Below, piece by piece: positions 45,908-55,618 of a stretch of 64,000 nucleotides of DNA. The notes under the pieces were generated by a model that was not told the DNA's origin, made no database searches, and saw only the letters and a program-made list of their open reading frames with translations. Made by a program: the position numbers and the translations under genes. Numbering within the stretch: the stretch's first letter is position 1; the number at the start of each line of letters is the position of its first letter. The DNA is from Chelativorans sp. Marseille-P2723 (GTDB taxonomy: Bacteria; Pseudomonadota; Alphaproteobacteria; Rhizobiales; Rhizobiaceae), in NCBI RefSeq assembly GCF_902809845.1, contig NZ_CADDWI010000007.1:186001-250000 (forward strand), given 5' to 3'.

Positions 45908-45956
45908 GTGTAACCGCATCAATGCGCAGCGTCGCGCCTGGGGCGCGGGAAAATTC

Positions 45957-46880
45957 TCATCCCTCAAGTTCCTCACGCCATGGCGGATTTGCGCCTGCGC
46001 GGGAAACCGTGGCGGCGGCCACGCGCGCTGCAAAGGACAAGGCAGCGGCCGCTTCGCTTTTCCGCAATCCAACCAGCCGCTCCTTTGAAAGGAGGCCCGC
46101 CTGGCGAAGGGCGGCAAGCAGGCCGGCATTGAAGGCGTCGCCCGCGCCTACAGTGTCGATAACCTTTACTCTGCGAGCCTCGACCCTGACGCTGCCACCT
46201 CTCCACCACGCCGTAGCGCCCTCGGCGCCATAGGTGACGACCACCAGCAGACTTCCCGCATCCAACATCTGCTGTGCGGCGTCGGCCGGGGTGGCATCGG
46301 TGAGCCAGTCAAGATCCTCTTGAGAAACCTTTACGATGTCCGACATCGCAGACATGCGGCCGATCCGGCACCTGTGTGCTTCCACATCACGGACAAGAGC
46401 CGGCCTGATATTGGGATCGAGCATGATGATGCGCGAGGAATGTTCACGCGCCATCAGTGTCTCATAGGTGCTTCCGCAGGGCTCGGCGGCAAGGCTGATC
46501 CCGCCGAAGAGCATGGCCTCGACGTCGGTTCCGATCTGCGGAGCATCAGCCTCGGTAAGCATGCGGCCTGGCGAACCTTCGTCGTAGAAGAGATAGCTGG
46601 TCTGGCCTTTCTCCAGCGTAACGAAGGCAAGGGTTGTGGGGCGAGATGAAATCACAACGTGGGAGAGATCGACATTGCTCCTTGAAAGCGTTTTTTGCAG
46701 CATCAGGCCGAAGGGATCGTTGGAGATGCCGGAGAAGAGGGAAACGGGCACACCAAGCCGTCCGAGCGCAACGGCGCTGTTGAATACGGAGCCGCCGGGA
46801 TGAGGCACGAAAGCCGTGTCGCCCGAGGCTGTTTTGCCAGGCAGCATGTCGATCAGCGCCTCCCCGCAACACAGGATCAT
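45957..46880 (-). CDS. PfkB-family carbohydrate kinase (fructokinase-like)
   Basis: Ribokinase-family sugar kinase of 307 residues. It starts MILCCGEALIDMLPG, has HPGGSVFNSAVALGRLG near residue 28 (PfkB signature 1) and the C-terminal DTVGAGDAFNAGLLAAL near residue 247 (signature 2) with the catalytic aspartate. Fructokinase is the commonest assignment for this start and length, but substrate identity is inference. No operon partner on the same strand is close. Confidence 0.92.
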   Translation of the reverse strand: MILCCGEALIDMLPGKTASGDTAFVPHPGGSVFNSAVALGRLGVPVSLFSGISNDPFGLMLQKTLSRSNVDLSHVVISSRPTTLAFVTLEKGQTSYLFYDEGSPGRMLTEADAPQIGTDVEAMLFGGISLAAEPCGSTYETLMAREHSSRIIMLDPNIRPALVRDVEAHRCRIGRMSAMSDIVKVSQEDLDWLTDATPADAAQQMLDAGSLLVVVTYGAEGATAWWRGGSVRVEARRVKVIDTVGAGDAFNAGLLAALRQAGLLSKERLVGLRKSEAAAALSFAARVAAATVSRAGANPPWREELEG

Positions 46881-46938
46881 TGCCGTTGTTCTTTCTCGCC
46901 TAACGAATCTTCAATCAGCCTCCTGCTGCCTCGCCAGT

Positions 46939-47463
46939 TCAGTTGGGAGCGGAACAGCCGCCGCCATTCAAGCACCTGATCAAGCTTGCAAGGTCCTCTC
47001 CGGTCGGATTGGGCAGAAGCGTGCTGTTGCAATATTCGGTCTGCAATAGATATCGGCTTTCTTCCTTTCTGAGAAATACGACTGCCGGAAAGGCGACGGG
47101 GAGCATCCCGCACACTCCATTGAAACAGCTCCGTTCAACGGTAACAGGCAGCGTGAGCGGGAGGTCGAAGCCGGACCTGCGCGCGGCATAGCCGTCGAAG
47201 GTAGCGCGGAAGCGGCCCAGTGGCTCATGCTTCAGCGTCCGCCAGTTGAATTTTCGCAAGGAACCGGCCGGCGTCACTTTTCCCACCGCCATGACATACT
47301 CGGTAATGCGCTCCCGATGGAGGTTGAAGACGTTTTCGGGCGTCGGCGGCATGCATGACAGGGCGAAGGCATTGCTGCTCAACAGCGGCCAAAGGATGAG
47401 GGCAACGCCGAATAGCCTTATGCTGCTTCGCATGCGACCGGACGCTGGTGCGCCTGCAGTCAT
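46939..47463 (-). CDS. Exported cysteine-rich hypothetical protein
   Basis: A 174-residue protein starting at the ATG at 47463, which overlaps the preceding stop (ATGA). A signal peptide is visible (RLFGVALILWPLLSSNAFALS). The mature part has six cysteines, first in SCMPPTPENVF and last in LIRCLNGGGCSAPN, consistent with periplasmic disulfides, and a conserved-looking SCFNGVCGMLPV. I cannot name a family. It is translationally coupled to the upstream exported protein, so the two probably act together. Confidence 0.7.
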   Translation of the reverse strand: MTAGAPASGRMRSSIRLFGVALILWPLLSSNAFALSCMPPTPENVFNLHRERITEYVMAVGKVTPAGSLRKFNWRTLKHEPLGRFRATFDGYAARRSGFDLPLTLPVTVERSCFNGVCGMLPVAFPAVVFLRKEESRYLLQTEYCNSTLLPNPTGEDLASLIRCLNGGGCSAPN

Positions 47464-47936
47464 GAGCCGGGCAATACACATGTCACGTTTGCTGGGTCGA
47501 GCTCCACGAGCCGGTTGGATGCGATGTCGAAGCGCACCGCCCACACGGTTTCTTCGGTTTCGATCCATCCGCCCATATCTCTAAAGGTGACCAGGCCAAC
47601 GACGGAAGAATCGCTCTGAGCGCCTATCTGGCATTCCTCGAATGCCCACAACTGTTCGCGTGATTGCTCCGGCGCTTCGTGTTCGTCGACGATTTCCCAG
47701 ACAGGCTTGCCATCGTCGAGCCCGGCCAGTGGTTTCGCAAGCACTGCCACCACCGATCCATCCTCCCGGTTCAATGTCGCGATGGAGTAGGCGCAGATGT
47801 TGCCGTTCAACGGGATGCACGACGCGAGATCGCTGGTCATGCCGCGGGGGTAGGGCGGCACCGTCGCCCCCACCAGTTTGGAAGCGCCCGCCGGTATTGT
47901 CCAGATGCATGCAATTGCCAGGACCAAAAGCTTCAT
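47460..47936 (-). CDS. Exported hypothetical protein
   Basis: A 158-residue protein from ATG 47936 with a signal peptide (MKLLVLAIACIWTIPAGASK). The mature part contains CIPLNGNICAYSIATLNREDG, VAVLAKPLAGLDDGKPVWEIVD and WAFEECQIGAQSDSS, with four or five cysteines. No known domain is evident. The frame stays open to 48083 but the stretch before the signal peptide has no ribosome binding site, and none is obvious at 47936 either. It overlaps the next gene by four bases. Confidence 0.65.
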   Translation of the reverse strand: MKLLVLAIACIWTIPAGASKLVGATVPPYPRGMTSDLASCIPLNGNICAYSIATLNREDGSVVAVLAKPLAGLDDGKPVWEIVDEHEAPEQSREQLWAFEECQIGAQSDSSVVGLVTFRDMGGWIETEETVWAVRFDIASNRLVELDPANVTCVLPGS

Positions 47937-48083
47937 GGCAGGAGGGAAGCATAAACGGCGTGTGATGCCAAGCAGCAGCCACCGGATGAAGTTGCACCGA
48001 TGGCTTCGGCGAAGCTCAGGCGGAGCAGCGACTATTTCCGGCCCTAGCTGTAATGCGAAGAATGCCGGCACGATGGGCGGCAC

Positions 48084-48386
48084 TTAGGGGATGGCATCTG
48101 TAGACGAGGGGCCGCCTTCATCAACAAGGGTGCGCAGGCGATCGGTAACTGAACTGCTGAACTTCAGGCGGACGCCGGCACCATTGGCACCTTCTTCCGG
48201 AATGAAGACCGCGCCAAGATCCTCAAGATTTTCCTTCAGCGTCTTCAGTGTGGCATCGTCTGGTATGTCGAGACCACGCTCGAAATTCTGGATCGCCTGC
48301 TTCGGCACATCGGTTCTCTTGGCGAGCTTGCCTCGGCTCACTTGCACCAGGGCGCGTGCTGCCTTGCAAAGTGGTCCAGTCAGCAT
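48084..48386 (-). CDS. XRE-family transcriptional regulator
   Basis: A 100-residue DNA-binding protein. A Cro/CI-type helix-turn-helix spans about residues 7-60: LCKAARALVQVSRGKLAKRTDVPKQ is the helix-turn-helix core, followed by AIQNFERGLDIPDDATL. The C-terminus (GAVFIPEEGANGAGVRLK) is the short beta extension common in rhizobial stand-alone regulators of this type. The target is unknown. Confidence 0.88.
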   Translation of the reverse strand: MLTGPLCKAARALVQVSRGKLAKRTDVPKQAIQNFERGLDIPDDATLKTLKENLEDLGAVFIPEEGANGAGVRLKFSSSVTDRLRTLVDEGGPSSTDAIP

Positions 48387-48527
48387 CAAGGTCTCCGTCG
48401 AATGTTCAGGCCGTGCATTGGCAGAGCGGAAGCTCCGCCTGAATTCGCCTGCAGGCTAGCGCAGCGAGCTATTGCCGACAAGCACGGTCTTGTGCGCCGG
48501 AAAGCGGGAGGCGACGCCGGCTGAGCC

Positions 48528-48761
48528 TTACTCGACCTGGATCGTCTTGAGATATGCTGCAATGCCTTGGTTCAAGGACGGCATGAATTTCCGGCATGTC
48601 TTCATGTTCGCCCAAAAGCTTACGGTAAATGCTTCCGCAAGGTGTTCGGCGGGATAGTTCACCCCGGCGGAAGAAATCGGGTGCCGGCTCTCCCAGGATG
48701 TTGAGATAGCGTGACACAGTTTTTCTCCCACGATCTGTCTGCCAAGTTCCGACCTCGTCAT
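48528..48761 (-). pseudogene. Short ORF, possible 3' remnant of a larger gene
   Basis: A 77-codon frame with no upstream coding context. The segment SSAGVNYPAEHLAEAFTVSFWANMK resembles the region after the zinc site in some toxin-type metallopeptidases, where a conserved glutamate sits in an EHLAEAF-like motif, but the expected HExxH part is missing. It could be the tail of a decayed gene or a chance frame. No ribosome binding site stands out. Confidence 0.25.
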
Positions 48762-48802
48762 CGTCGTGGGCTTGGGGCAGAAGGTCGCCCCCTAAACTTG
48801 TT

Positions 48803-48848
48803 CTATCGCACTTCTGGAGGGAAAACCGGCTCCACTTCCGAGAATTGC
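48803..48848. repeat. Palindromic intergenic repeat (copy C, degenerate)
   Basis: CTATCGCACTTCTGGAGGG, then AAAACCGGCTCCACTTCC and GAGAATTGC. It follows copy A's second palindrome (CTAGCGCA...GGAAAACCGG...TCC...GAATTGC) with several substitutions. It abuts the stop of the YeaQ-family gene. Confidence 0.6.
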
Positions 48849-49100
48849 TTAACTCCTGATGGCCCGTCCGATACCGATCAGGATGCAGGCACCGATAAGC
48901 CCGGCGACGAGGTAGCCGACCCATCCGGCAAAAGACACACCGAAAAAGCCGAACAGGAAACTGGCTATGGCAGCACCGATGATTCCCAGGATGATGTTGG
49001 CAAAAATGCCGGTATCGCTCTTCATGATCATGGAAGCGATCCAGCCTGCCAAACCGCCGATGATGATGGCGGCAATCCAACCAACGCCCTGACCTTCCAT
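48849..49100 (-). CDS. GlsB/YeaQ/YmgE-type (transglycosylase-associated) membrane protein
   Basis: An 83-residue, very hydrophobic protein with three membrane helices. Family features are the Gly-rich WIAAIIIGGLAGWIASMIMK near the start, ANIILGIIGAAIASFLFG in the middle and a final GLIGACILIGIGRAIRS. These small proteins are stress-induced in several bacteria; their molecular role is not known. A Shine-Dalgarno (GGAGAGGAGG) lies upstream of the ATG. Confidence 0.92.
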   Translation of the reverse strand: MEGQGVGWIAAIIIGGLAGWIASMIMKSDTGIFANIILGIIGAAIASFLFGFFGVSFAGWVGYLVAGLIGACILIGIGRAIRS

Positions 49101-49509
49101 ATGATCAGCCTCCTCTCCTCAAACGGTAGAAGAAAACCACACAAGGCGGTTGCGGGCAAGGCCGGGAAACCATCGCGACAATGATCCGATTGAGCCGGCT
49201 AGATGCGGGGCGTAGAAAGGCGTGCCACGCCGATGAGGAGGAAGATCAACGTCTCGACCGTGCTGGCCGGCGGCAGGTTCGGAAGCGCTGAGGTCGACGA
49301 CAACATTGCTCGTCAGCTTCATGCACTATGATCTGGGATGGATCGACCTGAGCAGAGAACCTTGCAGATCAGCGACAGCCCGTCGGGCACGAGGTTGTCA
49401 CCCATGTCATAGGTACGTTCCGCTACCTGTGTCTTCCGGGTGGGGCGCGGGGAGTTTCAGGTGGAAATCTAAATTCTGACCAGCGTATTCTACAAGTACC
49501 TGATTCTTC
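49101..49509. other. Intergenic stretch without a recognised gene
   Basis: About 410 bases between the YeaQ-type gene and tRNA-Pro. Short frames exist on the minus strand (for example one near 49200-49310 with a single hydrophobic segment, ETLIFLLIGVARLS), but none has a ribosome binding site or a recognisable motif. Confidence 0.4.
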
Positions 49510-49586
49510 TGGTCGGAGTGGCAGGATTTGAACCTGCGACCCCCTCGTCCCGAACGAGGTGCGCTACCAGGCTGCGCTACACTCCG
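49510..49586 (-). tRNA. tRNA-Pro (anticodon CGG)
   Basis: On the minus strand the acceptor CGGAGTG pairs with CACTCCG, with discriminator A and encoded CCA at the 3' end. The anticodon arm CCTCG-TTCGGGA-CGAGG gives anticodon CGG. The T arm includes GGTTCAAATCC and the D arm GCGCAGCCTGGTAGCGC. Length is 77. Confidence 0.97.
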
Positions 49587-49642
49587 TGACCAGACGGCGG
49601 GCTTATAGCGGGATGACCGCGTTCCCGCAAGCCGAAACCGTT

Positions 49643-51109
49643 TCAATATGGGCTGTCCACGTTTCCGGTTTCCACATAGACCGATTTGATCTGGGTATAA
49701 TGGTCCAAGGCGGCCAAAGCGTTCTCCCGCCCGATTCCGGAACTCTTCACTCCGCCGAAGGGCAGTTCCACCGGGGTGAGATTGTAGGTGTTGATCCAGC
49801 ACGTGCCTGCCTGAACTTCCCCGACAACTCGATGCGCTCGGGCAAGATCGCGCGTGAAGACGCCCGCGGAAAGCCCGAATTCCGTGTCATTCGCCCGAGC
49901 AATCACCTCCTCCTCCGTTTCAAAGGTGAAGACGCACATAACGGGGCCGAATATCTCCTCGCGCGCAATCCGCATATGGTCCTCCACCTCGGTGAAGATG
50001 GTAGGCTCGACGAAGTAGCCTTCCTCAAAGCCTTGCAAGCGGGGGGCATCGCCGCCCAGATGCAGATGCGCACCTTCCTCGCGCCCCGCCGCGATATAGG
50101 ACATTACGCGCTCGCGCTGGGCAGCGGAGACCAGGGGGCCGAGATGCGTTTCGGGGTCGAGCGGGTCTCCCAGCCTGATTGCGCGGGTCCGTTCCGTCAG
50201 GCGACCGAGGAAGCGGTCGTAAATGCCCTTTTGCAGGAAGACGCGCGTGCCGTTGGAGCAAATCTGCCCGCTCGAATAGAAATTGCCGAGCATCGCGCCG
50301 CCAACGGCGTTCTCCACATCCGCGTCGTCGAAGACGATGAGCGGCGACTTGCCTCCAAGCTCCATCGTGCCGTGCTTCATGTGGCTGCCGGCAAGCCCCA
50401 TCACGCGCTTTCCCGTGGCAACGGAGCCGGTCAGCGAAACCTTTGCGATACCGGGATGGGAGATGAGGGCGGTCCCGGTCTCCCCGTCACCCTGAATGAC
50501 GTTGAACAGCCCGTCCGGGAGGCCGGCTTCGGTGAGAATTTCAGCCAGCGTCAATGCAGAAAGCGGCGTGTTTTCCGATGGCTTGAAGATCATAGCATTG
50601 CCGGCGGCCAGCGCCGGCGCAGCCTTCCATGCCGCTATCTGGATCGGATAGTTCCAGGCGCCAATTCCGACGCAGACCCCTAGCGGCTCTCGGCGCGTGT
50701 AGCCGAAGGGACCGCCGAGTTCGATATGCTCGCCGTTATAAGCCGCGATGGCACAGCCGAAGAACTCCAGCGCGTCTGCTGCGGAAGCGGCGTCGGCAAT
50801 CAGCGTCTCCTGGATCGACTTGCCCGTATCGAGGGTTTCAAGCCGCGAAAGCTCCTCGTTCCGCTCACGCAGAATCTCTGCCGCCCGCCTCAGAACGCGT
50901 CCGCGTTCCATGGGCTTCACCCGCGCCCAACCTTCCTGTGCGCCACGGGCCGATTCGACGGCAAGTTCCACGATATTCGGTGTAGCCAGATGAAGCCGCG
51001 CAATCACCTCGGCCGTTGCCGGATAGATCACCTCAAGCGGCTTTCCCTGGGCATCCTCGACAGAATCACCATTGATGTAGTGCGAGGCTTCTGGCTGAAC
51101 TCGCATCAT
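49643..51109 (-). CDS. betB: Betaine-aldehyde dehydrogenase
   Basis: Oxidises betaine aldehyde to the osmoprotectant glycine betaine with NAD. It has the catalytic glutamate in [15 protein letters not shown] near residue 248 and the catalytic cysteine in [13 protein letters not shown] near residue 281, plus [25 protein letters not shown], the diagnostic betaine-aldehyde dehydrogenase segment. GGAGG immediately precedes two adjacent ATGs (51109 and 51106); the frame runs on to a GTG at 51148. It is the third gene of betI-betA-betB. Confidence 0.96.
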   Translation of the reverse strand: MMRVQPEASHYINGDSVEDAQGKPLEVIYPATAEVIARLHLATPNIVELAVESARGAQEGWARVKPMERGRVLRRAAEILRERNEELSRLETLDTGKSIQETLIADAASAADALEFFGCAIAAYNGEHIELGGPFGYTRREPLGVCVGIGAWNYPIQIAAWKAAPALAAGNAMIFKPSENTPLSALTLAEILTEAGLPDGLFNVIQGDGETGTALISHPGIAKVSLTGSVATGKRVMGLAGSHMKHGTMELGGKSPLIVFDDADVENAVGGAMLGNFYSSGQICSNGTRVFLQKGIYDRFLGRLTERTRAIRLGDPLDPETHLGPLVSAAQRERVMSYIAAGREEGAHLHLGGDAPRLQGFEEGYFVEPTIFTEVEDHMRIAREEIFGPVMCVFTFETEEEVIARANDTEFGLSAGVFTRDLARAHRVVGEVQAGTCWINTYNLTPVELPFGGVKSSGIGRENALAALDHYTQIKSVYVETGNVDSPY

Positions 51110-51155
51110 GGCCTCCGGATTAGAGTGGTATTCCCGTTCATTCGGCACATATGCG

Positions 51156-52808
51156 TCACCGGTCCGAAACCTTCCAGCGTGGATTGATCCAGGGTTTCTG
51201 GTTTGAGGGCGGCAGGAGCGGCTTGTCCAGAATATGATCCGCGGCCTTCTCTCCCACCATTATGGCGGGTGCATTCAGATTCCCGTTGGTTATGCGCGGA
51301 AAGACCGAGGAATCAGCGACTCTCAACCCTTCGACGCCGATGACCTTCAGTTCCGGGTCAACCACGCTCATAGGATTTTCGCGGCTGCCCATCCGGCAGG
51401 TGCCGCAAGGATGATAGGCGCTTTCCACATTCTCGCGGACGAAGTCATCCAGCGCGTTGTCCGAAATGACATGCGCGCCCGGCGATATCTCCCCGTCGCA
51501 ATAGGGCGCGAATGCTTCCTGGGAAAAGATCTCCCGTGTCAGTCTTATGCAATGCCGGAAGTCAGCCCAATCATCATCATGCGACATGTAGTTGAAACGG
51601 ATCCTCGGCGCCTCGCGGGGGTCGGGGGAGGCAAGAGCGACAACCCCGCGCGATTTCGAGCGCATCGGCCCGACATGGGCCTGAAAGCCGTGCACGGTGG
51701 CGGCTGCCTTCCCGTCATAGCGGATGGCTGCAGGAAGGAAATGGTACTGGATGTCCGGATAATCCACGCCGGGACGCGAACGCACGAAGGCGGCCGCTTC
51801 GAAATGGTTCGAGGCGCCGAGGCCGGTCCGGAAAAGAAGCCACTGCGCGCCGATCAATGCCTTGGAGATAAGGTTCAGGCTCGAATGTAGCGTGATAGGC
51901 TCGCGGCAAGCTTGCTGGATATAAAGTTCCAGATGGTCCTGCAGGTTCTGGCCAACGCCCTTCCGGTCGGCGACAACGGCAATGCCCATCCGCTGCAATT
52001 CCTCTGCGGGGCCTATGCCCGATAGCATCAGAATCTTTGGGGAATTGATCGGTGATGCGCAAATGATCACCTCACGTCGCGCCTTAACAACCTGAATCTT
52101 TCTGCGAGCTTCGATCTCCACTCCGGTTGCGCGTTGATTCTCGATGATAACGCGCCGAGCGAAGCCTCTGACGAGACGAACATTTTTCCGCTTGAGAGCA
52201 GGCTTCAGATAGGCGTTTGCCGCAGACCAGCGACGTCCGGTGAATATGGTCTGCTCCATCGGCCCGAAACCTTCCTGTTTGGAGCCGTTATAGTCCTCAG
52301 TAACCTCGAAGCCTGCCTGCCTGCCAGCCTCGATGAAGGCATGATAGAGCGGATTGGTGCGCGGCCCGCGCTGCACATTGAGCGGCCCATCCGTCCCGCG
52401 CCAGTCATCTTCGCCGCCTTGGGCATTCTCCATGCGTTTGAAGTAGGGCAGTACATCCGCGAAGGCCCAGCCGGTCGCGCCCATCTCGGCCCAATGGTCG
52501 AAGTCGTGCGCATGGCCGCGCACATAGACCATCCCGTTGATGGAGGACGAGCCGCCGATCACCTTGCCGCGCGGCGTCGCGAGGCTGCGGCCGCCCAGAT
52601 GCGGCTCGGGCTCGGTGCGGAAGCCCCAGTCGTAGAGGGACATGTTCATGGGAAAGGACAATGCGGCGGGCATTTGAATAAAGGGGCCGAAATCGCTGCC
52701 GCCATATTCGATGACGATGACCGAATGTCTGCCATCCTCCGACAGGCGATAGGCAAGCGCGGAGCCGGCGGAACCCGACCCGATAATGACGTAATCTGCC
52801 TCAAGCAT
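51156..52808 (-). CDS. betA: Choline dehydrogenase
   Basis: FAD-dependent GMC oxidoreductase that oxidises choline to betaine aldehyde at the membrane. At 550 residues it is full length. The FAD motif [15 protein letters not shown] is at residues 9-23; [19 protein letters not shown] is near residue 80 and the C-terminal [10 protein letters not shown] and [17 protein letters not shown] are intact. The ATG at 52808 overlaps the betI stop by eight bases, with GGGAGG upstream within betI, so translation is coupled. Confidence 0.97.
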   Translation of the reverse strand: MLEADYVIIGSGSAGSALAYRLSEDGRHSVIVIEYGGSDFGPFIQMPAALSFPMNMSLYDWGFRTEPEPHLGGRSLATPRGKVIGGSSSINGMVYVRGHAHDFDHWAEMGATGWAFADVLPYFKRMENAQGGEDDWRGTDGPLNVQRGPRTNPLYHAFIEAGRQAGFEVTEDYNGSKQEGFGPMEQTIFTGRRWSAANAYLKPALKRKNVRLVRGFARRVIIENQRATGVEIEARRKIQVVKARREVIICASPINSPKILMLSGIGPAEELQRMGIAVVADRKGVGQNLQDHLELYIQQACREPITLHSSLNLISKALIGAQWLLFRTGLGASNHFEAAAFVRSRPGVDYPDIQYHFLPAAIRYDGKAAATVHGFQAHVGPMRSKSRGVVALASPDPREAPRIRFNYMSHDDDWADFRHCIRLTREIFSQEAFAPYCDGEISPGAHVISDNALDDFVRENVESAYHPCGTCRMGSRENPMSVVDPELKVIGVEGLRVADSSVFPRITNGNLNAPAIMVGEKAADHILDKPLLPPSNQKPWINPRWKVSDR

Positions 52809-53388
52809 CACAGCGCCTCCCAAGACGGAGCGTGAGGTAATTCTCGACCAGCGACGTGGCGGACGCGGCGTCGGGCGGGCCATCCTTCAGCGCTCGGCGG
52901 ATGTAGAGTCCGTCGATCAGGGCGGCGATTCCCTCGGCCGTCCTCTCCGCCTCTTTCGCCGGCAACAGGGGCCGCAGCGCGAAAACAAGGTTGGAATGGA
53001 GCCTGCGCGCATAGATGCTGAGCAGGCGGCGCAGGGAAGCGGTGCGCTGGGCCTCTACATAGAAGGCAAGCCAGGCGGCTATTATCTCCGGCCGGAACTG
53101 CTTTGGTGAAAAGTTGACGGCGATAATTGCCCTCACCCGCTCAAGACCGCTTTTCTCCTGAATCGCCTCACGCATATCGTCCCCGAGTTCTGTGAGGATG
53201 TGGCGCATGGTGGAGAAAAAGAGATCTTCCTTGGCGCCGAAATAGTGGTGGGCAAGGGCGGGCGAGACGCCGGCGCGCCTTGCAATCTCCGACATCGTTA
53301 CATCGAGAGAGCCATGCGCGCCGATCGCGTCTATTGCCGCGTCGATGAGGGCGCGGCGGCGAAGGGGTTCCATTCCGATCCTGGGCAT
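52801..53388 (-). CDS. betI: TetR-family choline-responsive repressor BetI
   Basis: Represses the bet genes and is relieved by choline. The 195-residue protein has the N-terminal helix-turn-helix [28 protein letters not shown] (about residues 30-57), which is the BetI signature, and the conserved [18 protein letters not shown] in the ligand-binding half. It may start at the second ATG, 53373. It leads the operon and faces its own operator at 53404-53423. Confidence 0.96.
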   Translation of the reverse strand: MPRIGMEPLRRRALIDAAIDAIGAHGSLDVTMSEIARRAGVSPALAHHYFGAKEDLFFSTMRHILTELGDDMREAIQEKSGLERVRAIIAVNFSPKQFRPEIIAAWLAFYVEAQRTASLRRLLSIYARRLHSNLVFALRPLLPAKEAERTAEGIAALIDGLYIRRALKDGPPDAASATSLVENYLTLRLGRRCDA

Positions 53389-53403
53389 GAGGCGAATGTA
53401 TAG

Positions 53404-53423
53404 TTGATTGACTGATCAATCAA
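53404..53423. promoter_or_regulatory. BetI operator
   Basis: TTGATTGA (53404-53411) and TCAATCAA (53416-53423) form a perfect eight-base palindrome around CTGA, 15 bases upstream of the betI start. Sequence and location fit known BetI boxes, which contain ATTGA/TCAAT half-sites. A TATACA -10-like box lies between it and betI on the minus strand, so bound repressor would cover the promoter. Confidence 0.75.
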
Positions 53424-54095
53424 GAACCGGGCGATTACAAGCTTTTTCAACCTAATGGCCGAAGAGCTTCACCTCTTAGAGGCGTAAGCGCTTTCGATGC
53501 TGAGGCCGGGACGGCCCGAAAGACAAACGTTTGCGAAGGAATTGATGAAGTCGCTCGTTAAACTGCCGCTTCTGGCTCTGATGACTACGGCCTCCCCGAG
53601 CGAAGAAGGCGCTCACTTGAGCGGGAGCGGAGATGCATCCACACAGGATCAGCTTCAAGCAATAGCAGATGCTTAGCGAACATGACGGAGGCCCGCCACG
53701 GTCCGAATTCGGCTACTTACTTCAAACGCCGGGACATAAGGGAAACCGATCCCTCAATGACAAGAGGCATCGGCTCTTGAATGCGCTAGCGCATGCGCGG
53801 AACACTTACAGCGAGGGAACGCGTATCCTCCGGCTTGATACCGGGGACGATGAAGCCTGTGAGATTTCTACGGTAGCCAGAGCGTTTCGAGTTGATGAGA
53901 GCTGACTTCAATCGTGCGCTGTGCTTCCGGCGATTGGCCGTCGATGCGACCGCCGACCTGGCTTAACTAAGAAGACAAGGAAACAACAATGCCTGAACGG
54001 CACTATCCGCCCATCCGCGTTATGCTATCATATTCCACCGTAGCGAAAGGATTATTGATGGCGCTCATCAGATGCCGCATCGGAGCTGAAGGACG
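53424..54095. other. Intergenic stretch without a recognised gene
   Basis: About 670 bases between the bet operon and the SDR gene. Frames of up to 78 codons (for example at 53669-53905) have no convincing ribosome binding site, domain or codon pattern. The sequence is less GC-rich in part. It may hold decayed mobile DNA, but I cannot identify an element. Confidence 0.4.
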
Positions 54096-54839
54096 GTGAA
54101 CCGCTTCGCCATCGTTACCGGCGGCGTTTCCGGGATCGGACTTGCGGTCGTCGAGCGGCTCATTGACGACGGCTGGAGCATCGCGGTCGTCGATGCTGAC
54201 CGCCCGGGCCTTGCGGAAGTTGAAGAGCGTTTCAGTGGCGAAGACGTGCTTTTTCTCGAAGCCGATGTGACGGATGAGGACGAGATTGCGGAAGCGTTCG
54301 ACCGGGCGGTGGACACCTACGGCCCCATTTTTGCCCTGGTTAACTGCGCAGGCATTCGGCGGGAGCGGCATTTCGAGGAAACGAGCGCCGAGCTTTTCCG
54401 GCAAATTCTTGATATCAATCTCGTAGGTTCCTTCATTGCCGCGGAAGCGGCGCTCGAGCGGATGGGGGAGGGGCTTTCGATCATCAATCTGGCTTCGGTA
54501 ACCGGTCTGCGTGCCAGTTCCGGCTGCACGGCGTACGGCGCCTCAAAAGCCGGTGTGAAGATGATGACGGAGGTAATGGCCCTGGAACTGGCCGCGCGCG
54601 GTGTGCGGGTCAACTGCGTGGCCCCGGGGCTTTTGGAAGCATCCGCGGCGACATTCGACGAGAATCCCAGCCGCCGCCGCACATGGCTTTTGAACACGCC
54701 CCAGCGCCGAGCGGTGGAGCCACAGGAGGTTGCCGCGGCGGTGGCTTATCTTCTTTCCAAGGAGGCCGAGGCAATCACCGGCCATACGCTGGTTCTGGAT
54801 GGCGGCTTTTCGATTACCGGCGTGCCGCGCAACGATTGA
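54096..54839 (+). CDS. SDR-family oxidoreductase
   Basis: Classical short-chain dehydrogenase of 247 residues. The cofactor motif TGGVSGIGLAV is at residues 7-17, an acidic residue in VVDADR at the end of strand 2 favours NAD, LVNCAGIR is near residue 84, the catalytic serine is in NLASVTGLRASS, and YGASKAG carries the Tyr/Lys pair near 147. It starts with GTG at 54096 after AAGGA. Substrate unknown; isolated between an intergenic stretch and an IS relic. Confidence 0.92.
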   Translation: MNRFAIVTGGVSGIGLAVVERLIDDGWSIAVVDADRPGLAEVEERFSGEDVLFLEADVTDEDEIAEAFDRAVDTYGPIFALVNCAGIRRERHFEETSAELFRQILDINLVGSFIAAEAALERMGEGLSIINLASVTGLRASSGCTAYGASKAGVKMMTEVMALELAARGVRVNCVAPGLLEASAATFDENPSRRRTWLLNTPQRRAVEPQEVAAAVAYLLSKEAEAITGHTLVLDGGFSITGVPRND

Positions 54840-54860
54840 GCGGAAGATAATGAGAAACGG

Positions 54861-55436
54861 CGTTTAAAGGGGCGCGTAGGCGGCTTTCTTGAGATAGTTC
54901 CAGCATCCGGTTTTCTTGAAGAGGTTGCAGATGTTTCCGGTGGCTCTCCAGAGGCCGTTGAAAGTTCTGGCTGCAGCGGCGCGCGGGTGTGTCTTGGGCT
55001 TGGAAAGGCGATTCTTTGGGTTGAGGTCGGGGTTTAGGGGCGGCAGGAACAGGAAACTAGGCACCGCGCTCCTTCATTCTTTTGTGGACGGCGAGGCTGT
55101 CGAGGATGCCGGCATCGCCCTCCGACAGGGACGGCGCGTTGGCGAGAAGCCTTGTGCGCAGCCGACGCCATCTTGGCGTTGACGGAGTTCTCGTCGACAA
55201 AGAGCAGGCGATTGGGGCCGAAGCCGAATTCTCGGCTGGCGCAGCGTGATCCTCACGCGCCGTCCAGCACGAACCGCCGCGCGTGCGCTTTCCGGCGCGG
55301 GCGGCGGGATAGAAACCGGGACAACTCGGCCGGATCGGCTTGCATATAAGCTTCCCCGCCATCAGCTTGACCGCAAAAACAAACCGGGCCCAAAGCGAAT
55401 CCTTCCATTCAGGATTTTCAAGCCGATGCTCTACGA
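54861..55436 (-). pseudogene. Degenerate IS630-family transposase relic (copy 2)
   Basis: On the minus strand the C-terminal transposase tail is readable as FLPPLNPDLNPKNRL, RAAAARTFNGLWRATGNIC and CWNYLKKAAYAP, with the DLNPIE motif changed to DLNPKN. Upstream parts are in other frames. The first 150 or so bases (54861-55010) and the far flank (TTCAGGATTTTCAAGCCGAT near 55409) match copy 1 at 27318-27916 closely, with several internal gaps. Clearly inactive. The rest of the gap to 55618 shows nothing else. Confidence 0.8.
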
Positions 55437-55618
55437 AACAAGACAAGTGCTTGAAACGCGCCTTCACCTGTCACCGCTGCAATCGAATGCGAACTGGTGG
55501 CTGGGCTGCGGCCGCCACCGGTGGCAGTCATGCAACTCACCCCTTGCCTCTAGCAAGTGTCACGCGCCTTAAGCTGCTGAATCTTGGAAGAACGGCGCGG
55601 TGCCAATCTCAAACCGTA

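Larger units (their letters stand above)
48387..48848. other. Gene-poor stretch
   Basis: No complete gene is supported here. It holds the short remnant frame at 48528-48761 and the palindromic repeat at 48803-48848; the rest shows no motif I recognise. Confidence 0.5.

Noticed and set aside
49202-49310. Tiny minus-strand frame with one hydrophobic segment
   Set aside because: About 36 codons, no ribosome site and no relatives I recognise.
53669-53905. 78-codon frame downstream of the bet operon
   Set aside because: No ribosome site, no motif and atypical composition; most likely a chance frame.
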